Source: Maritimibacter sp. HL-12
GTDB taxonomy: Bacteria; Pseudomonadota; Alphaproteobacteria; Rhodobacterales; Rhodobacteraceae
Assembly: GCF_900177545.1 (NCBI RefSeq)
Contig: NZ_FXBQ01000001.1
Span: 2,102,122 to 2,166,121, forward strand
Direction: 5' to 3'
Length of the DNA: 64,000 nucleotides
Shown here piece by piece: positions 45,114 through 54,225 of the stretch. Every line of letters starts with the position of its first letter. The first letter of the stretch is position 1. Made by a program: the position numbers and the translations under genes. Below the pieces are notes generated by a model, which saw only the letters and a program-made list of their open reading frames with translations, was not told the DNA's origin and did not search any database.

Positions 45114-45899
45114 ATGTCCAGCATCGAAATCGAACGCGACGTTGATACTTCGCACATGCAGGTCTCCGACAAGGTGGCGATCGAGATCCGCAACATGAAC
45201 AAGTGGTTCGGCGCGTTCCACGTGCTGCGCGACATTGATCTCACGGTCTACGAAGGGGAGCGGATCGTGATCTGCGGCCCTTCCGGCTCGGGAAAATCGA
45301 CGCTCATCCGTTGCATCAACCGGCTGGAGGAGCACCAGGCCGGCAGCATCGTCGTGGACGGCACCGAGCTTTCGTCGGATCTCAAGAATGTCGACAAGGT
45401 GCGCTCGGAAGTCGGCATGGTGTTTCAGCATTTCAACCTGTTCCCGCATCTTACCGTGCTGGAAAACCTCACGCTCGCTCCGATCTGGGTGCGCAAGACT
45501 CCGCGCAAGGAGGCCGAGGAAATCGCGATGCACTACCTCGAAAAGGTCAAGATCCCCGAGCAGGCCCTGAAGTTTCCCGGCCAGCTTTCGGGCGGGCAAC
45601 AGCAGCGCGTCGCCATCGCGCGCTCGCTCTGCATGAAGCCGCGGATCATGCTGTTCGACGAGCCGACATCGGCGCTCGATCCGGAGATGATCAAGGAGGT
45701 GCTCGACACGATGATCGAGCTGGCCGAGGAAGGCATGACCATGCTGGTGGTGACTCACGAGATGGGCTTTGCCGAGAAGGTCGCCAACCGGGTGATCTTC
45801 ATGGACGCAGGCCAGATCGTCGAGCAGAATGCGCCCAGCGCGTTCTTCAACAACCCGCAGTCGGAACGCACCAAGCTGTTCCTCAGCCAGATCCTCTGA
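45114..45899 (+). CDS. aapP: General L-amino-acid ABC transporter ATP-binding protein
   Basis: A 261-residue ATPase powering AapJQM. Walker A is [20 protein letters not shown], the Q-loop is [15 protein letters not shown], the signature [19 protein letters not shown], Walker [15 protein letters not shown] and the H-loop [13 protein letters not shown]. It starts at MSSIEIERD with GGGAG upstream; a later ATG (MQVSDKV) is possible. The length is typical of the HisP/GlnQ/AapP group, and a bidirectional terminator follows. Confidence 0.96.
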   Translation: MSSIEIERDVDTSHMQVSDKVAIEIRNMNKWFGAFHVLRDIDLTVYEGERIVICGPSGSGKSTLIRCINRLEEHQAGSIVVDGTELSSDLKNVDKVRSEVGMVFQHFNLFPHLTVLENLTLAPIWVRKTPRKEAEEIAMHYLEKVKIPEQALKFPGQLSGGQQQRVAIARSLCMKPRIMLFDEPTSALDPEMIKEVLDTMIELAEEGMTMLVVTHEMGFAEKVANRVIFMDAGQIVEQNAPSAFFNNPQSERTKLFLSQIL

Positions 45900-45917
45900 A
45901 CCGGGACAGGACCACCC

Positions 45918-45949
45918 AAAAGGGCGCGCGAACGGGTGCGCCCTTTTTT
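45918..45949. terminator. Rho-independent terminator between aapP and the convergent sixA-like gene
   Basis: AAAAGGGCGC (45918-45927) and GCGCCCTTTT (45938-45947) form a 10-bp stem followed by more T, with a 10-base loop. A-run and T-run flank both sides, so it can terminate in both directions between the convergent aapP and sixA-like genes. Confidence 0.85.
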
Positions 45950-45954
45950 GCGTT

Positions 45955-46458
45955 TCAGGTCAGGTCGCGGGGAAAAACCAGATCGACGATCCGGCCGGAA
46001 CGCCAATCGACCCGGCCCCAGTCGTCGGCATCGAAATCGATCACCGTGGTGGCACCGGTAGGATAGCGCGCAAAGCGGGCATCGGGCGGTGGCGTCTCGA
46101 CGATGCCTTGCGCGAAATATGCAGTGCCGGGATTATGCGCCACCAACATCACCAACTTGCCGGTGGCTTCGCGCAAGGTTGCGAGCATCGCCGCGGGTTC
46201 GGCCTGGTAGAGGTCGGGGCGGATCGACGGGCTGGGTGCCGCGTCGAAGGCCTCGGCAACATGTTCCCAGGTTTCGCGGGTGCGCGCCGCGGAGGACACC
46301 AGCGCCGCGTCCGGCACATGGCCACGCGCCGCGAGCCAGCCGCCAATCGCCCTGGCCGCGGCCCGGCCCCGGTTGTTGAGCGGACGATCATGGTCGTCGA
46401 TGATCGGATCGGACCATGACGACTTGGCATGCCGGGTGAGGATCAGACGCAAGGTCAT
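45955..46458 (-). CDS. SixA-type histidine phosphatase
   Basis: A 167-residue phosphatase of the histidine-phosphatase (phosphoglycerate mutase) superfamily, closest to SixA, which removes phosphate from phosphohistidine in HPt-type proteins. The catalytic motif is LTRHAKSSWSD (the RHG motif with Ala for Gly, as in SixA), PLNNRGRAAARAIGGWL follows, SSAARTRETW holds the second Arg, and VMLVAHNPGTAYFA the second His. Length is SixA-like. It is the last gene of an argB-ferredoxin-sixA run, overlapping the ferredoxin stop by ATGA. Its phosphoprotein target is unknown. Confidence 0.85.
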   Translation of the reverse strand: MTLRLILTRHAKSSWSDPIIDDHDRPLNNRGRAAARAIGGWLAARGHVPDAALVSSAARTRETWEHVAEAFDAAPSPSIRPDLYQAEPAAMLATLREATGKLVMLVAHNPGTAYFAQGIVETPPPDARFARYPTGATTVIDFDADDWGRVDWRSGRIVDLVFPRDLT

Positions 46459-47090
46459 CGCGGGTGAAATGCTTTCATGTGGAAACGGGATTGCTCCTCG
46501 TTCCTACCGTATGCCTGCCCGACAGGGCAAGCACGCCGGGCCGCACAGCCCCGGGCGTGGCAATCTTCGCCCGCCTCGGTGTCGAGAAAGCCCCGGCAGG
46601 CCGCCACGTCGTAGCTTTCGGGCAGGAGCGCGCCGACCGGGCAGGCGGTGCGACAGGGTTGGCCTGCGCAGCTTTCGCACGGATTCTCGCCCTGCGGCAG
46701 AGCGACCGCGCCCGGCAGGCGCACCGCGCCGCGAAACGACAGCCAGAGCCCGAGCTGGTCATGCACGAGAAGCCCGACCGGGGAAGGCCAGACCCGACCC
46801 GTGGCCAAGGCCCAGGCGATGAACGGTGCAAAGGGCGGCCCGTCAGAGGGAAACACCGCCTCACCACCCCAATCGCGTGCCAGCGCGCCGATCACCCGTT
46901 TCGACCAACGGTCGAGGGGGTCGGGTGCGCCGTCGGCATATTCCGGGGCAGCGACAAAGGCGGGCCAGAAACCGGGTTCGCGCGGGGCAAGGAGCAGCAC
47001 GCTCGCCCCGCCCTCCGGCGCGGCCCCGATCAATTCGAGATGCTGCGCCGCCGCCTCCTCGGCGTAGCGGGAGGTGTCGGGCGCGGCCAT
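46455..47090 (-). CDS. Ferredoxin-like protein with two Cys clusters, C-terminal 4Fe-4S domain
   Basis: A 211-residue protein with an N-terminal alpha/beta region of about 130 residues and a C-terminal iron-sulfur region. The Cys pattern is NPCESCAGQPCRTACPVGAL (C-x2-C-x4-C-x3-C-P, a 4Fe-4S set), then a second group C-R-G-F to DCHARGCAARRACPVGQAYG, probably another cluster or structural site. The N-terminal region loosely resembles the flavin/cofactor-free half of QueG-like reductases, but no corrinoid-binding signature is evident. ATG 47090 shares a base with the argB stop (TGATG). Electron partner unknown. Confidence 0.8.
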   Translation of the reverse strand: MAAPDTSRYAEEAAAQHLELIGAAPEGGASVLLLAPREPGFWPAFVAAPEYADGAPDPLDRWSKRVIGALARDWGGEAVFPSDGPPFAPFIAWALATGRVWPSPVGLLVHDQLGLWLSFRGAVRLPGAVALPQGENPCESCAGQPCRTACPVGALLPESYDVAACRGFLDTEAGEDCHARGCAARRACPVGQAYGRNEEQSRFHMKAFHPR

Positions 47091-47953
47091 CAATCCTTGC
47101 GGATCAGCGAGCCCGCGCCGTGCTCGGTGAACAGCTCCAGCAGGCAGGCGTTGGGGGTGCGGCCATCGAGGATGACCACCGCCCGCGCGCCGCCATCGAG
47201 TGCCATCAGCGCGGTTTCGGTCTTCGGAATCATCCCGCCCGCGATTACGCCCGCGTCGGTGAGATCGCGGATATCGTGGGCCTTGAGCTCGGTGATGACC
47301 TTGCCTTCGCTGTCCTTCACGCCTTCCACGTCGGTGAGCAGCAGAAGCCGGTCGGCCCGCAGCGCGGCGGCCACCGCGCCCGCGGCGGTGTCGCCGTTGA
47401 CGTTGAAGGTTTCGCCGGCGCGGCCCATGCCGATGGGCGCGATCACCGGGATGATCTCGGCCTCGAACAGCTTGGTGAGCACCGTCGTGTCCATCTCGGC
47501 GGGGGTGCCGACGAAGCCGAGATCGGGATCGGTCTGGTCGCAGACCATGAGCCGGGCGTCCTTGCCTGTGAGGCCCACGGCGCGCCCGCCGGCATCGCTG
47601 ATCGCCTGCACGATGCGCTTGTTGACCCGGCCGGCGAGCACCATTTCGACCACTTCCATCGTGGCCGCGTCGGTGACGCGCTTGCCGTGCACGAAATGGC
47701 TTGTCACGTCGAGCCGCTTCAGCATGTCGTTGATCATCGGGCCACCGCCGTGCACCACGACCGGGTTCACCCCGACCTGGCGCATCAGCACGATATCGCG
47801 GGCGAAGGAGTTCATCGCCTCGTCGTCGCCCATCGCATTGCCGCCGAACTTGATGACGACCGTCGCGCCCTCGTAGCGCTGCAGGTAGGGCAGGGCCTCG
47901 TTCAGGGTGCGGGCGGTGGCAATCCAGTCTCGGTTCATGGTCTGCTTTCTCAT
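47090..47953 (-). CDS. argB: Acetylglutamate kinase
   Basis: A 287-residue amino-acid kinase that phosphorylates N-acetylglutamate in arginine synthesis. Motifs: [14 protein letters not shown] (ATP-binding Lys and glycine loop, about residues 30-43), [36 protein letters not shown] (N-acetylglutamate site), [20 protein letters not shown] and the C-terminal [18 protein letters not shown] place the start at 47953 ([10 protein letters not shown]) because GAGGA lies 7 bases before it. The downstream ferredoxin and sixA-like genes overlap in a chain. It is divergent from the SDR gene. Confidence 0.95.
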   Translation of the reverse strand: MRKQTMNRDWIATARTLNEALPYLQRYEGATVVIKFGGNAMGDDEAMNSFARDIVLMRQVGVNPVVVHGGGPMINDMLKRLDVTSHFVHGKRVTDAATMEVVEMVLAGRVNKRIVQAISDAGGRAVGLTGKDARLMVCDQTDPDLGFVGTPAEMDTTVLTKLFEAEIIPVIAPIGMGRAGETFNVNGDTAAGAVAAALRADRLLLLTDVEGVKDSEGKVITELKAHDIRDLTDAGVIAGGMIPKTETALMALDGGARAVVILDGRTPNACLLELFTEHGAGSLIRKD

Positions 47954-48016
47954 CGGGTGTCCTCGGGCGGGCTGCGCCATTCGTCTACCTTCGCCGTGCC
48001 CGGCTGCCAAGGGGCA

Positions 48017-48044
48017 TTGCCTCCTCCCGGGCTTGCGCTAGGTT
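48017..48044 (+). promoter_or_regulatory. Candidate sigma-70 promoter for the SDR gene
   Basis: TTGCCT (48017-48022), 16-base spacer, TAGGTT (48039-48044), with transcription likely starting near 48051 and the SDR ATG at 48066. The -35 box is four of six bases from consensus. The -10 is weak, but the placement in the divergent gap fits. Confidence 0.4.
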
Positions 48045-48065
48045 GGGCGAAAAAGGGGCCAGGCA

Positions 48066-48800
48066 ATGAGCGACAGACAGAAAACCCTGCTGCTGACAGG
48101 TGCGAGCCGCGGCATCGGCCATGCCACCGTGCGCAAGTTCAACCGCGAAGGCTGGCGCGTGATCACCTGTTCGCGCCATCCCTTTCCCGAGCAATGCCCT
48201 TGGGGCGGCGGCGCGGAAAACCACGTCGAGATCGACCTTTCCGACCCAGCCGACACGATCAACGCGGTCGGCCTGATCCAGGAAAAGGCCGGCGGCTATC
48301 TCGATGCGCTGGTGAACAATGCCGGGATTTCACCGAAAGGCCCCAACGGCGAGCGGCTCTCGACCCTCAACACCGATCTGCGCGATTGGGGCCACGTCTT
48401 TCACGTCAATTTCTTTGCCTCGGTGGTGCTCGCCCGCGGGCTGATGGACGAATTGGCCGCAGCGAAGGGCTCGGTCGTCAATGTCACCTCGATCGCGGGC
48501 AGCCGGGTCCACCCCTTCGCCGGCGCGGCCTATGCCACTTCGAAAGCGGCGCTGGCCGCCCTCACCCGGGAAATGGCGCATGATTTCGGCCCGCTCGGCG
48601 TGCGCGTCAACGCCATCGCGCCGGGTGAGGTGAAAACCGCCATCCTGAGCCCGGGCACCGAAAAGATCGTGGATCAACTGCCGCTGCGCCGCCTTGGCCA
48701 GCCGGAAGAGGTGGCCGACGTGATCTATTTCCTCTGCTCGGACGCCTCGTCCTACATCTCGGGCACGGAGATCGAGGTGAACGGCGGGCAGCATGTCTGA
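48066..48800 (+). CDS. Short-chain dehydrogenase/reductase, unknown substrate
   Basis: A 244-residue classical SDR with all catalytic residues: cofactor motif LLLTGASRGIGHATV, ALVNNAGISPKGP, catalytic Ser in NVTSIAGSRVHPF, and YATSKAAL with Tyr and Lys. The C-terminal SSYISGTEIEVNGGQHV is the usual end. SRHPFPEQCPWGGGAENH in the cofactor-discriminating loop is unusual, and hints at NADP preference through the Arg. It overlaps the TPR-sulfotransferase gene by eight bases. It differs from the operon SDR at 20650 in keeping the Lys. Confidence 0.88.
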   Translation: MSDRQKTLLLTGASRGIGHATVRKFNREGWRVITCSRHPFPEQCPWGGGAENHVEIDLSDPADTINAVGLIQEKAGGYLDALVNNAGISPKGPNGERLSTLNTDLRDWGHVFHVNFFASVVLARGLMDELAAAKGSVVNVTSIAGSRVHPFAGAAYATSKAALAALTREMAHDFGPLGVRVNAIAPGEVKTAILSPGTEKIVDQLPLRRLGQPEEVADVIYFLCSDASSYISGTEIEVNGGQHV

Positions 48801-50691
48801 GCCGGGTGACAGGGCAAGCGAAGCCGGGAGACGCCTTTCGCCACCCCCGGAGGCGCTGGCCAACCTGCAAGACTTGTTGATGAGCGGGGCCGTCGCGCGA
48901 GCGCTCGAGTTGGCGGAGCGGCTGGCCGAGCAATACCCGGGGCACGCGCGGGTCGAAAACATGCTGGGACTCGCGCAGATGCAATCCGGCCAGGTCGAAC
49001 CCGCGCTTGCAGCCTTCGCGCGCGCCACTACCGCCGATCCCGGTTTCGCCGGGGCTTACATCAACCGGGCCAATCTGCTGGTCGCCCTTGGGCGATTTTC
49101 TGCCGCCGTGCCGATCTGTGAAGCCGTGCTCGCCGTGGTGGCGGGGGGTGAGGAGGCGGCGAAAGCCCATCACCTGCTCGCCGTGGCTCATGCCAATACG
49201 GGTGCGCCCGTGGCGGCTGAGGGCGCGTTTCGGGCCGCGATCGCGGCACACCCCGACATGGTCGCCGCCCATGGTGGGCTGGGTGGGCTATTGGCAACTC
49301 TCGGGCGCTTCGACGAGGCGGTGGCGGTGCTCGAAGCCGCGGCACGACGTTGGCCGGACGACACTTCCATTGCCCGAAACCTCGGCACCGTCTTGATCGA
49401 GCTTGGCAGATTCGAGGCGGCGGTGGACGTGCTGGAGCCGGCCGGGGTGCGCAATCCCGAAGATGCGCCGCTCCAGACCACCTGCGTGCGGGCCTTGCGC
49501 GGCGCCGGTCGGGTCGAGGCCGCCTTGAAGGCGGCGGAAGCGGCGATCCGGGCCGAGCCGCGTTCGGCGGAGGCGCATGGCCTGCTCGGATCCTGCCGTC
49601 GTGCGCTTGGTGACACGACCGGTGCGATCGCCGCCTATGACGCGGCGCTCGAGCTCGCCCCCGATGATCCCACCGCTCTGGTTGCGCGTTGGCGGATGTC
49701 GCCCCTGCCGCCCGGCCACCCGGCGCGTGAGCGCATCGCGGCGCGGCTTGCCGATCCGGCGACCACGCCGGACTTGCGCTGCGCGCTCGAACTCGTCCTG
49801 TTCGAGGCCGACGACAAGGCCGGGGATATCGAGTTGGCTTTTGAACACCTGATGCGCGCGGGCCGGGCGAAACGGGCGGCGCGACCCTACGACATAACCG
49901 CACAGGCACGGATGTTCGAGGCGATCCAGGGCATGTTCGGTGCGCCCATCGCGCCGCTCGAAGGTATCGAGCCTGCGCCGGTGCGGCCCGTTTTCATCGT
50001 CGGCATGCCGCGGTCGGGCACGTCGCTCGTCGAACAGATCCTGGCGAGCCATCCGTCGGTTCTCGGTGGCGGCGAATTGCCGGTGCTGGGCCGGGCGATG
50101 GCGGAAGCGGGCTGGGGGGCCGGTCGGATCGGCGCGGCGCCGAGTGCCGCGATGCTCGGGCGCCTTCGCCGGACATATCTCGATGCCCTCGCCGCTCTGG
50201 ACAGCACCCGACCGGTGATCACCGACAAGACGCCGATGAATTTCCGCTGGCTGGGCTTCGCCCTTGCGGCTCTCCCGGAGGCGCGGGTGCTCGTCATGCA
50301 GCGCGACGCGCGGGCGACCTGTTTTTCCAACCTGACCCATGATCTCTCCGGCCGGGCCAATGATTTTGGCGCCGATATGGTCGACACCGCCGAGATGTAT
50401 CGCCTTCATCTCGATCTTGTCGGGCATTGGCAGCGGCACTATCCCGACCGGATTTCCACCGTGCCCTACGAACGGCTCACCGAGAACCCGGAAGCCGAAA
50501 GCCGCGCACTCGTCGCGGCGGCGGGACTGAACTGGGATCCGGCCTGTCTCGCGTTCCACGAGACCCGGCGGGTGGTGCGAACCGCTTCGGCCGAGCAGGT
50601 GCGCCAGCCGATCTATACCGGGAGTTCTGAGGCGTGGCGGAGATACGAGCGGCATCTGGGGCCGATGCTGGAACGGCTGAAAGGGCTCTGA
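48793..50691 (+). CDS. TPR-repeat protein with C-terminal sulfotransferase domain
   Basis: A 632-residue two-part protein. The N-terminal 330 residues are TPR-like helical repeats (ALELAERLAEQYPGHARVEN, AFRAAIAAHPDMVAAHGGLG, AIAAYDAALELAPDDPTALV). The C-terminal 230 residues are a PAPS-dependent sulfotransferase: phosphosulfate loop FIVGMPRSGTSLVEQILASH at about 402-421, then KTPMNFRWLGFALAALPEAR and LVMQRDARATCFSNLTH (3-prime-phosphate loop). This fusion is common in alphaproteobacteria, and a tyrosyl- or glycan-sulfating role has been proposed for relatives. The acceptor is unknown. It overlaps the SDR stop and ends 15 bases before the convergent engB gene. Confidence 0.88.
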   Translation: MSEPGDRASEAGRRLSPPPEALANLQDLLMSGAVARALELAERLAEQYPGHARVENMLGLAQMQSGQVEPALAAFARATTADPGFAGAYINRANLLVALGRFSAAVPICEAVLAVVAGGEEAAKAHHLLAVAHANTGAPVAAEGAFRAAIAAHPDMVAAHGGLGGLLATLGRFDEAVAVLEAAARRWPDDTSIARNLGTVLIELGRFEAAVDVLEPAGVRNPEDAPLQTTCVRALRGAGRVEAALKAAEAAIRAEPRSAEAHGLLGSCRRALGDTTGAIAAYDAALELAPDDPTALVARWRMSPLPPGHPARERIAARLADPATTPDLRCALELVLFEADDKAGDIELAFEHLMRAGRAKRAARPYDITAQARMFEAIQGMFGAPIAPLEGIEPAPVRPVFIVGMPRSGTSLVEQILASHPSVLGGGELPVLGRAMAEAGWGAGRIGAAPSAAMLGRLRRTYLDALAALDSTRPVITDKTPMNFRWLGFALAALPEARVLVMQRDARATCFSNLTHDLSGRANDFGADMVDTAEMYRLHLDLVGHWQRHYPDRISTVPYERLTENPEAESRALVAAAGLNWDPACLAFHETRRVVRTASAEQVRQPIYTGSSEAWRRYERHLGPMLERLKGL

Positions 50692-50706
50692 ACCGGGCGC
50701 GAAAAC

Positions 50707-51363
50707 CTATTCCAGCGTCGCGATGAGCGCGCGCAGGGTTTCGATGCCGTCGCCCTTTTCCGAGGAGGTCACCACCAGTTCGGGATAGGCTGCCGGGTGT
50801 TTCGCCAAGGCGGCTCGGACCTGGTCGAGCACGCGCGCGCGCTCGTCGGTCTTGATCTTGTCGGCCTTGGTCAACACCACCTGGAAGGTGACGGCGGCGC
50901 GGTCGAGCAGCGCCATGATCTCTTCGTCGACGGCCTTCACCCCGTGGCGCGCGTCGATCAGCACGAAGGCGCGGCGCAGGCTGGCGCGACCGGCAAGATA
51001 GGCCTTGAGCAGGCGCTGCCATTTCTCCACCACCTTCACCGGCGCGTTGGCGAAACCGTAGCCCGGAAGGTCGACGAGATAGGGGCCGCCGGTGGTGGTG
51101 AAGAAGTTGATTTCCTGCGTGCGCCCCGGCGTGTTGGAGGCGCGGGCAAGGCCCTTGCGGCCGGTGAGCGCGTTGATCAGAGACGATTTGCCAACATTCG
51201 AGCGCCCGGCAAAGCAGACTTCGAGCCGGTCGTCTGGCGGCAATCCGTCCATCGCCACCACACCCTTGACGAACTCGGTGGGCGCGGCGAACAGCAGCCG
51301 CCCCGCCTCGCGCGCGGTCGTATCGGGCGTATCGGCCTCGGGAAAGGGCAGGGGCGTGGTCAT
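50707..51363 (-). CDS. engB: Ribosome biogenesis GTPase EngB/YihA
   Basis: A 218-residue small GTPase needed for large-subunit assembly. G1 is FAGRSNVGKSSLINALTGR, G2 TPGRTQEINFF, G3 YLVDLPGYGFA, G4 LTKADK, G5 VTSSEKG. The N-terminal EFVKGVVAMDGLPPDDRLEV is the usual EngB start. Length is typical. Its ATG overlaps the MOSC stop by ATGA, so yidC, MOSC and engB form one transcription unit, a common order near yidC in this group. Confidence 0.95.
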   Translation of the reverse strand: MTTPLPFPEADTPDTTAREAGRLLFAAPTEFVKGVVAMDGLPPDDRLEVCFAGRSNVGKSSLINALTGRKGLARASNTPGRTQEINFFTTTGGPYLVDLPGYGFANAPVKVVEKWQRLLKAYLAGRASLRRAFVLIDARHGVKAVDEEIMALLDRAAVTFQVVLTKADKIKTDERARVLDQVRAALAKHPAAYPELVVTSSEKGDGIETLRALIATLE

Positions 51364-52121
51364 TCCAGAACCTCGATGGCATCACCGGCGCGCAGATCGC
51401 CGGTTTTCGTGACCACGGCGTAGACGCCCATTTCCGGCGTTCCAAGGATCGCCTTGAGCGCGCCCAGCGTGTCGGCATCGCGTTCGCCGGTGCGGGTGCT
51501 GGCTTGGGTCGCGGCGCATCGGGTGATGCTTTCACGGATTTCCAGCTCGGCGAGACCCACCCGGATGCGTTTGCCGATCCAGTCGCGCTCGGCGAAAGCA
51601 TCGACGTTCTCAAGGATCAGGTTGCCACGCCAGCGATTGGGCGACAGCTTCTGGCCGAGATGGGCGGCAACCTCGCGGTGCGAGTTCATGTTGATCAGCG
51701 AGATCGAGGGATAGCTCGTGTCGGTCATGGACTTGCCCGGTGCGCGCACCAGGCGTGCGGGCAACAGGCGGCCGCCGTGGCTGATCGGCATTACCCACTG
51801 GATGAAATCCAGCGCGTCGTTCTCGTCGTCGGGATTAATGGTGAGATCGCGCAGCTTGGGGTGGCTCAGCGTGAGGCGCTGGAACGGCATGTCGCAGTGC
51901 ACGGTGATCGCCTGCAGGCTCGGGGAATGGGCGACCCGTTTGAACTCGGAACAAGGCTGCCAGGACGGGCGCTCGTGATCGAAGCAGGAGCGCTCATGCG
52001 CCACCGCCCAGCGGCGGTCCCACGGGATCGCCTTGCCCTCGGTCAGCAGCACATGCGTGAGACGCTCGCGACCGTGAGACTTGATCGGATGCCGCCAGAC
52101 CTCAGCGACATGCGCGATCAT
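51360..52121 (-). CDS. MOSC-domain protein
   Basis: A 253-residue protein with an N-terminal MOSC beta-barrel (HVAEVWRHPIKSHGRERLTH at residues 3-22) and a C-terminal MOSC domain with FRWRGNLIL-like NRWRGNLILENVDAFAERDW and EIRESITRCAATQASTRTGE, where the conserved Cys lies. MOSC proteins handle molybdenum-cofactor sulfur or amidoxime reduction; which partner applies here is unknown. The start at 52121 overlaps the yidC stop by ATGA and its stop overlaps engB. A longer reading frame continues upstream but lies inside yidC in another frame. Confidence 0.88.
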   Translation of the reverse strand: MIAHVAEVWRHPIKSHGRERLTHVLLTEGKAIPWDRRWAVAHERSCFDHERPSWQPCSEFKRVAHSPSLQAITVHCDMPFQRLTLSHPKLRDLTINPDDENDALDFIQWVMPISHGGRLLPARLVRAPGKSMTDTSYPSISLINMNSHREVAAHLGQKLSPNRWRGNLILENVDAFAERDWIGKRIRVGLAELEIRESITRCAATQASTRTGERDADTLGALKAILGTPEMGVYAVVTKTGDLRAGDAIEVLE

Positions 52122-53950
52122 TTCTTCTCGTCCTTCGGCTTTCTCTTGAAACTCGATCGGATGTTGCCGAACAGGTCGGGCTTGTGGCCGTGGCTCAGCA
52201 TGATCGTGTATTGCTGGGTGAAGGTCAGCACGTTGTTGGCGATCCAGTAGAGCACGAGACCGGAGGCGAAGGTGCCCAGCATGAACATGAACACCCAAGG
52301 CAGCCACCCCATGATCATCGCCTGGGTCGGGTCGGTCGGGGCCGGGTTGAGCTTCTGCTGGAGCCACATCGAGACACCCAGCAGGATCGGCAGGATGCCG
52401 AGCGAGAAGAAGGCGACCAGGCTGTCGGGGCCGGGTGCTGCATAGGGCAGCAGGCCGAAGAGGTTGAAGATCGAGCTCGGGTCCGGTGCCGAGAGATCGC
52501 GGATCCAGCCGATCCAGGGCGCGTGGCGCAACTCGAGGGTGACGAAGATCACCTTGTAGAGCGAGAACCAGATCGGGATCTGCAACAGGATCGGCAGACA
52601 GCCGGAGGCCGGGTTGACCTTCTCGCGCTTGTAGAGCTCCATCATCTCCTTCTGCATCGCCTGCTTGTCGTCGCCGACGCGCTCCTTGATCTTCTCCATT
52701 TCCGGCTGGAGCTCGCGCATCCGGGCCATCGAGACGTAGGATTTGTAGGACAGCGGGAACAGCACCAGCTTGATCACGAAGGTGAGCCCGATGATCGCCC
52801 AGCCCATGTTTCCGATCAGCACGTTGAGCCAGTGCAGCACTGCGAACATCGGCTTGGTGATGAAGAAGAACATGCCCCAGTCGATCGAATCGAGGAAGCG
52901 GTAGATCCCTTCCGATTTCTCGTAGTCGCGGATCGTGTCCCATTCCTTGGCGCCGGCGAACAACCGCGTGGTGGTGCTTGCACGCTCTCCCGCGGCGACC
53001 TCGACGGTCGGCAGGCGAATCTCGGTCTGGTAGATGTCGGCGCTGGCGGCGTGTTTGGCGACCGAGGTGAAGGGCTGACCCGGCTCGGGGGCGAGCACGG
53101 TCATCCAGTAGTGGTCGGTGAACCCGATCCAGCCGTTCTCGGTGACCTGTTTGGTTTCGGCCGCGGCGCTTTCGCGCGGGTCGAAATCAAGATTGGTCAC
53201 GTCCTTGTAGCTGATCTCGGAAAGCTCCTGGTCGGTCTGGCGCACGACACCCTCGTGCAGGATGAAGAAGCCCCGGAGATCGTCCGGCGTGCCGTGGCGC
53301 GCGATCACGCCGTAGGGGGCGAGGCGCTGGTTCTCGCCGGAACCGTTCTCGACCGATTGGGTGATGGTGAACATGTAGTGCTCGTCAACCGCGATGGTGC
53401 GGCGGAAGGTCATGTTCTGCGCGTTGGTCCAGGCCAGGGTGATCGGCGTCGAGGGCGTCAGCCGCTCGCCGCTTTCGATCTGCCACTCCGTCATCGCGCC
53501 GGGCACGTCGCCAAGTTCCAGTTCGCCGCCGGGGGCCCAGCCATAGAGCGCGTAATAGGCGTGATCCTGTCCGGCGGGTGTGAACAGGCTGACGATCGCG
53601 GCGTCTTCGTCGATCGTTTCGCGGTAGCCCTTGAGGCGCAGATCGTCGATCCGGCCGCCGAGCAAGGTGATCGAGCCTTCCAGATCGGGGGTATCGATCT
53701 CGATACGCGGGCTGTCCTCGAGCGCCGAGGTGCGGTCTTCGCCGGGCGAGGTCGCCGTGCCTGCCGAGGTGGTGGCGTCGACCCCTTCGGCCGGGGGGGT
53801 TACCACGTCGCTGCCTTCGGTGGTCTCACCCGCGAGCGGCGCCGAGGTGTCGAGTTCGGGCTGCGCCGGCGGGAACAGAAGCGTCCAGGCCGTGATCACC
53901 AGGAAGCTCAGCACAAGAGCCAGGATCGTGTTCTGAGTCTGGGTTTTCAT
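52118..53950 (-). CDS. yidC: Membrane protein insertase YidC/Oxa1
   Basis: A 610-residue insertase. N-terminal helix NTILALVLSFLVITAWTLLF, a periplasmic beta-supersandwich domain of about 310 residues (containing TITQSVENGSGENQRLAPYG), and a C-terminal five-helix core beginning GMFFFITKPMFAVLHWLNVL with PLSYKSYVSMARMRELQPEM and NPASGCLPILLQIPIWFSLY. An acidic Ser/Thr-rich linker follows the first helix. The start at 53950 (MKTQTQNT) fits other YidC proteins; GTG 53977 is an alternative. In this window it is separated from rnpA/yidD by ttcA and the EAL gene. Confidence 0.96.
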   Translation of the reverse strand: MKTQTQNTILALVLSFLVITAWTLLFPPAQPELDTSAPLAGETTEGSDVVTPPAEGVDATTSAGTATSPGEDRTSALEDSPRIEIDTPDLEGSITLLGGRIDDLRLKGYRETIDEDAAIVSLFTPAGQDHAYYALYGWAPGGELELGDVPGAMTEWQIESGERLTPSTPITLAWTNAQNMTFRRTIAVDEHYMFTITQSVENGSGENQRLAPYGVIARHGTPDDLRGFFILHEGVVRQTDQELSEISYKDVTNLDFDPRESAAAETKQVTENGWIGFTDHYWMTVLAPEPGQPFTSVAKHAASADIYQTEIRLPTVEVAAGERASTTTRLFAGAKEWDTIRDYEKSEGIYRFLDSIDWGMFFFITKPMFAVLHWLNVLIGNMGWAIIGLTFVIKLVLFPLSYKSYVSMARMRELQPEMEKIKERVGDDKQAMQKEMMELYKREKVNPASGCLPILLQIPIWFSLYKVIFVTLELRHAPWIGWIRDLSAPDPSSIFNLFGLLPYAAPGPDSLVAFFSLGILPILLGVSMWLQQKLNPAPTDPTQAMIMGWLPWVFMFMLGTFASGLVLYWIANNVLTFTQQYTIMLSHGHKPDLFGNIRSSFKRKPKDEKK

Positions 53951-54225
53951 CGGTCCACCACGTCGGTTTTCGGTCACGGTGGTTCAACAGGGGAGGGGGC
54001 CAAAGGTCAAGCGGTTTTCCCGGATTTCCGGGGATCCGGCGGTGCGCGGCAGCATCTGGTCCCCGCGCGTGACGGCCGGGTGGTCCGCCGTGCCGCCACC
54101 CCGGAGCCGGTGCCGGGCATTGCCGGGCCGCCGTGCGGAATTTGCTGTTGCGGGCGCACCGGTTCACCCGTGCGCCTTTTGCGCGGCGAGGTTGGCCGGG
54201 CCGGTCGCGCCCGGGGGGCGCGTGC

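Noticed and set aside
54141-54180. Hairpin GGCGCAC/GTGCGCC with TTTT, a plus-strand terminator candidate
   Set aside because: No plus-strand gene ends nearby; the EAL and yidC genes are on the minus strand and the T-run is on the wrong side. The 275-base gap here shows nothing else I can support.
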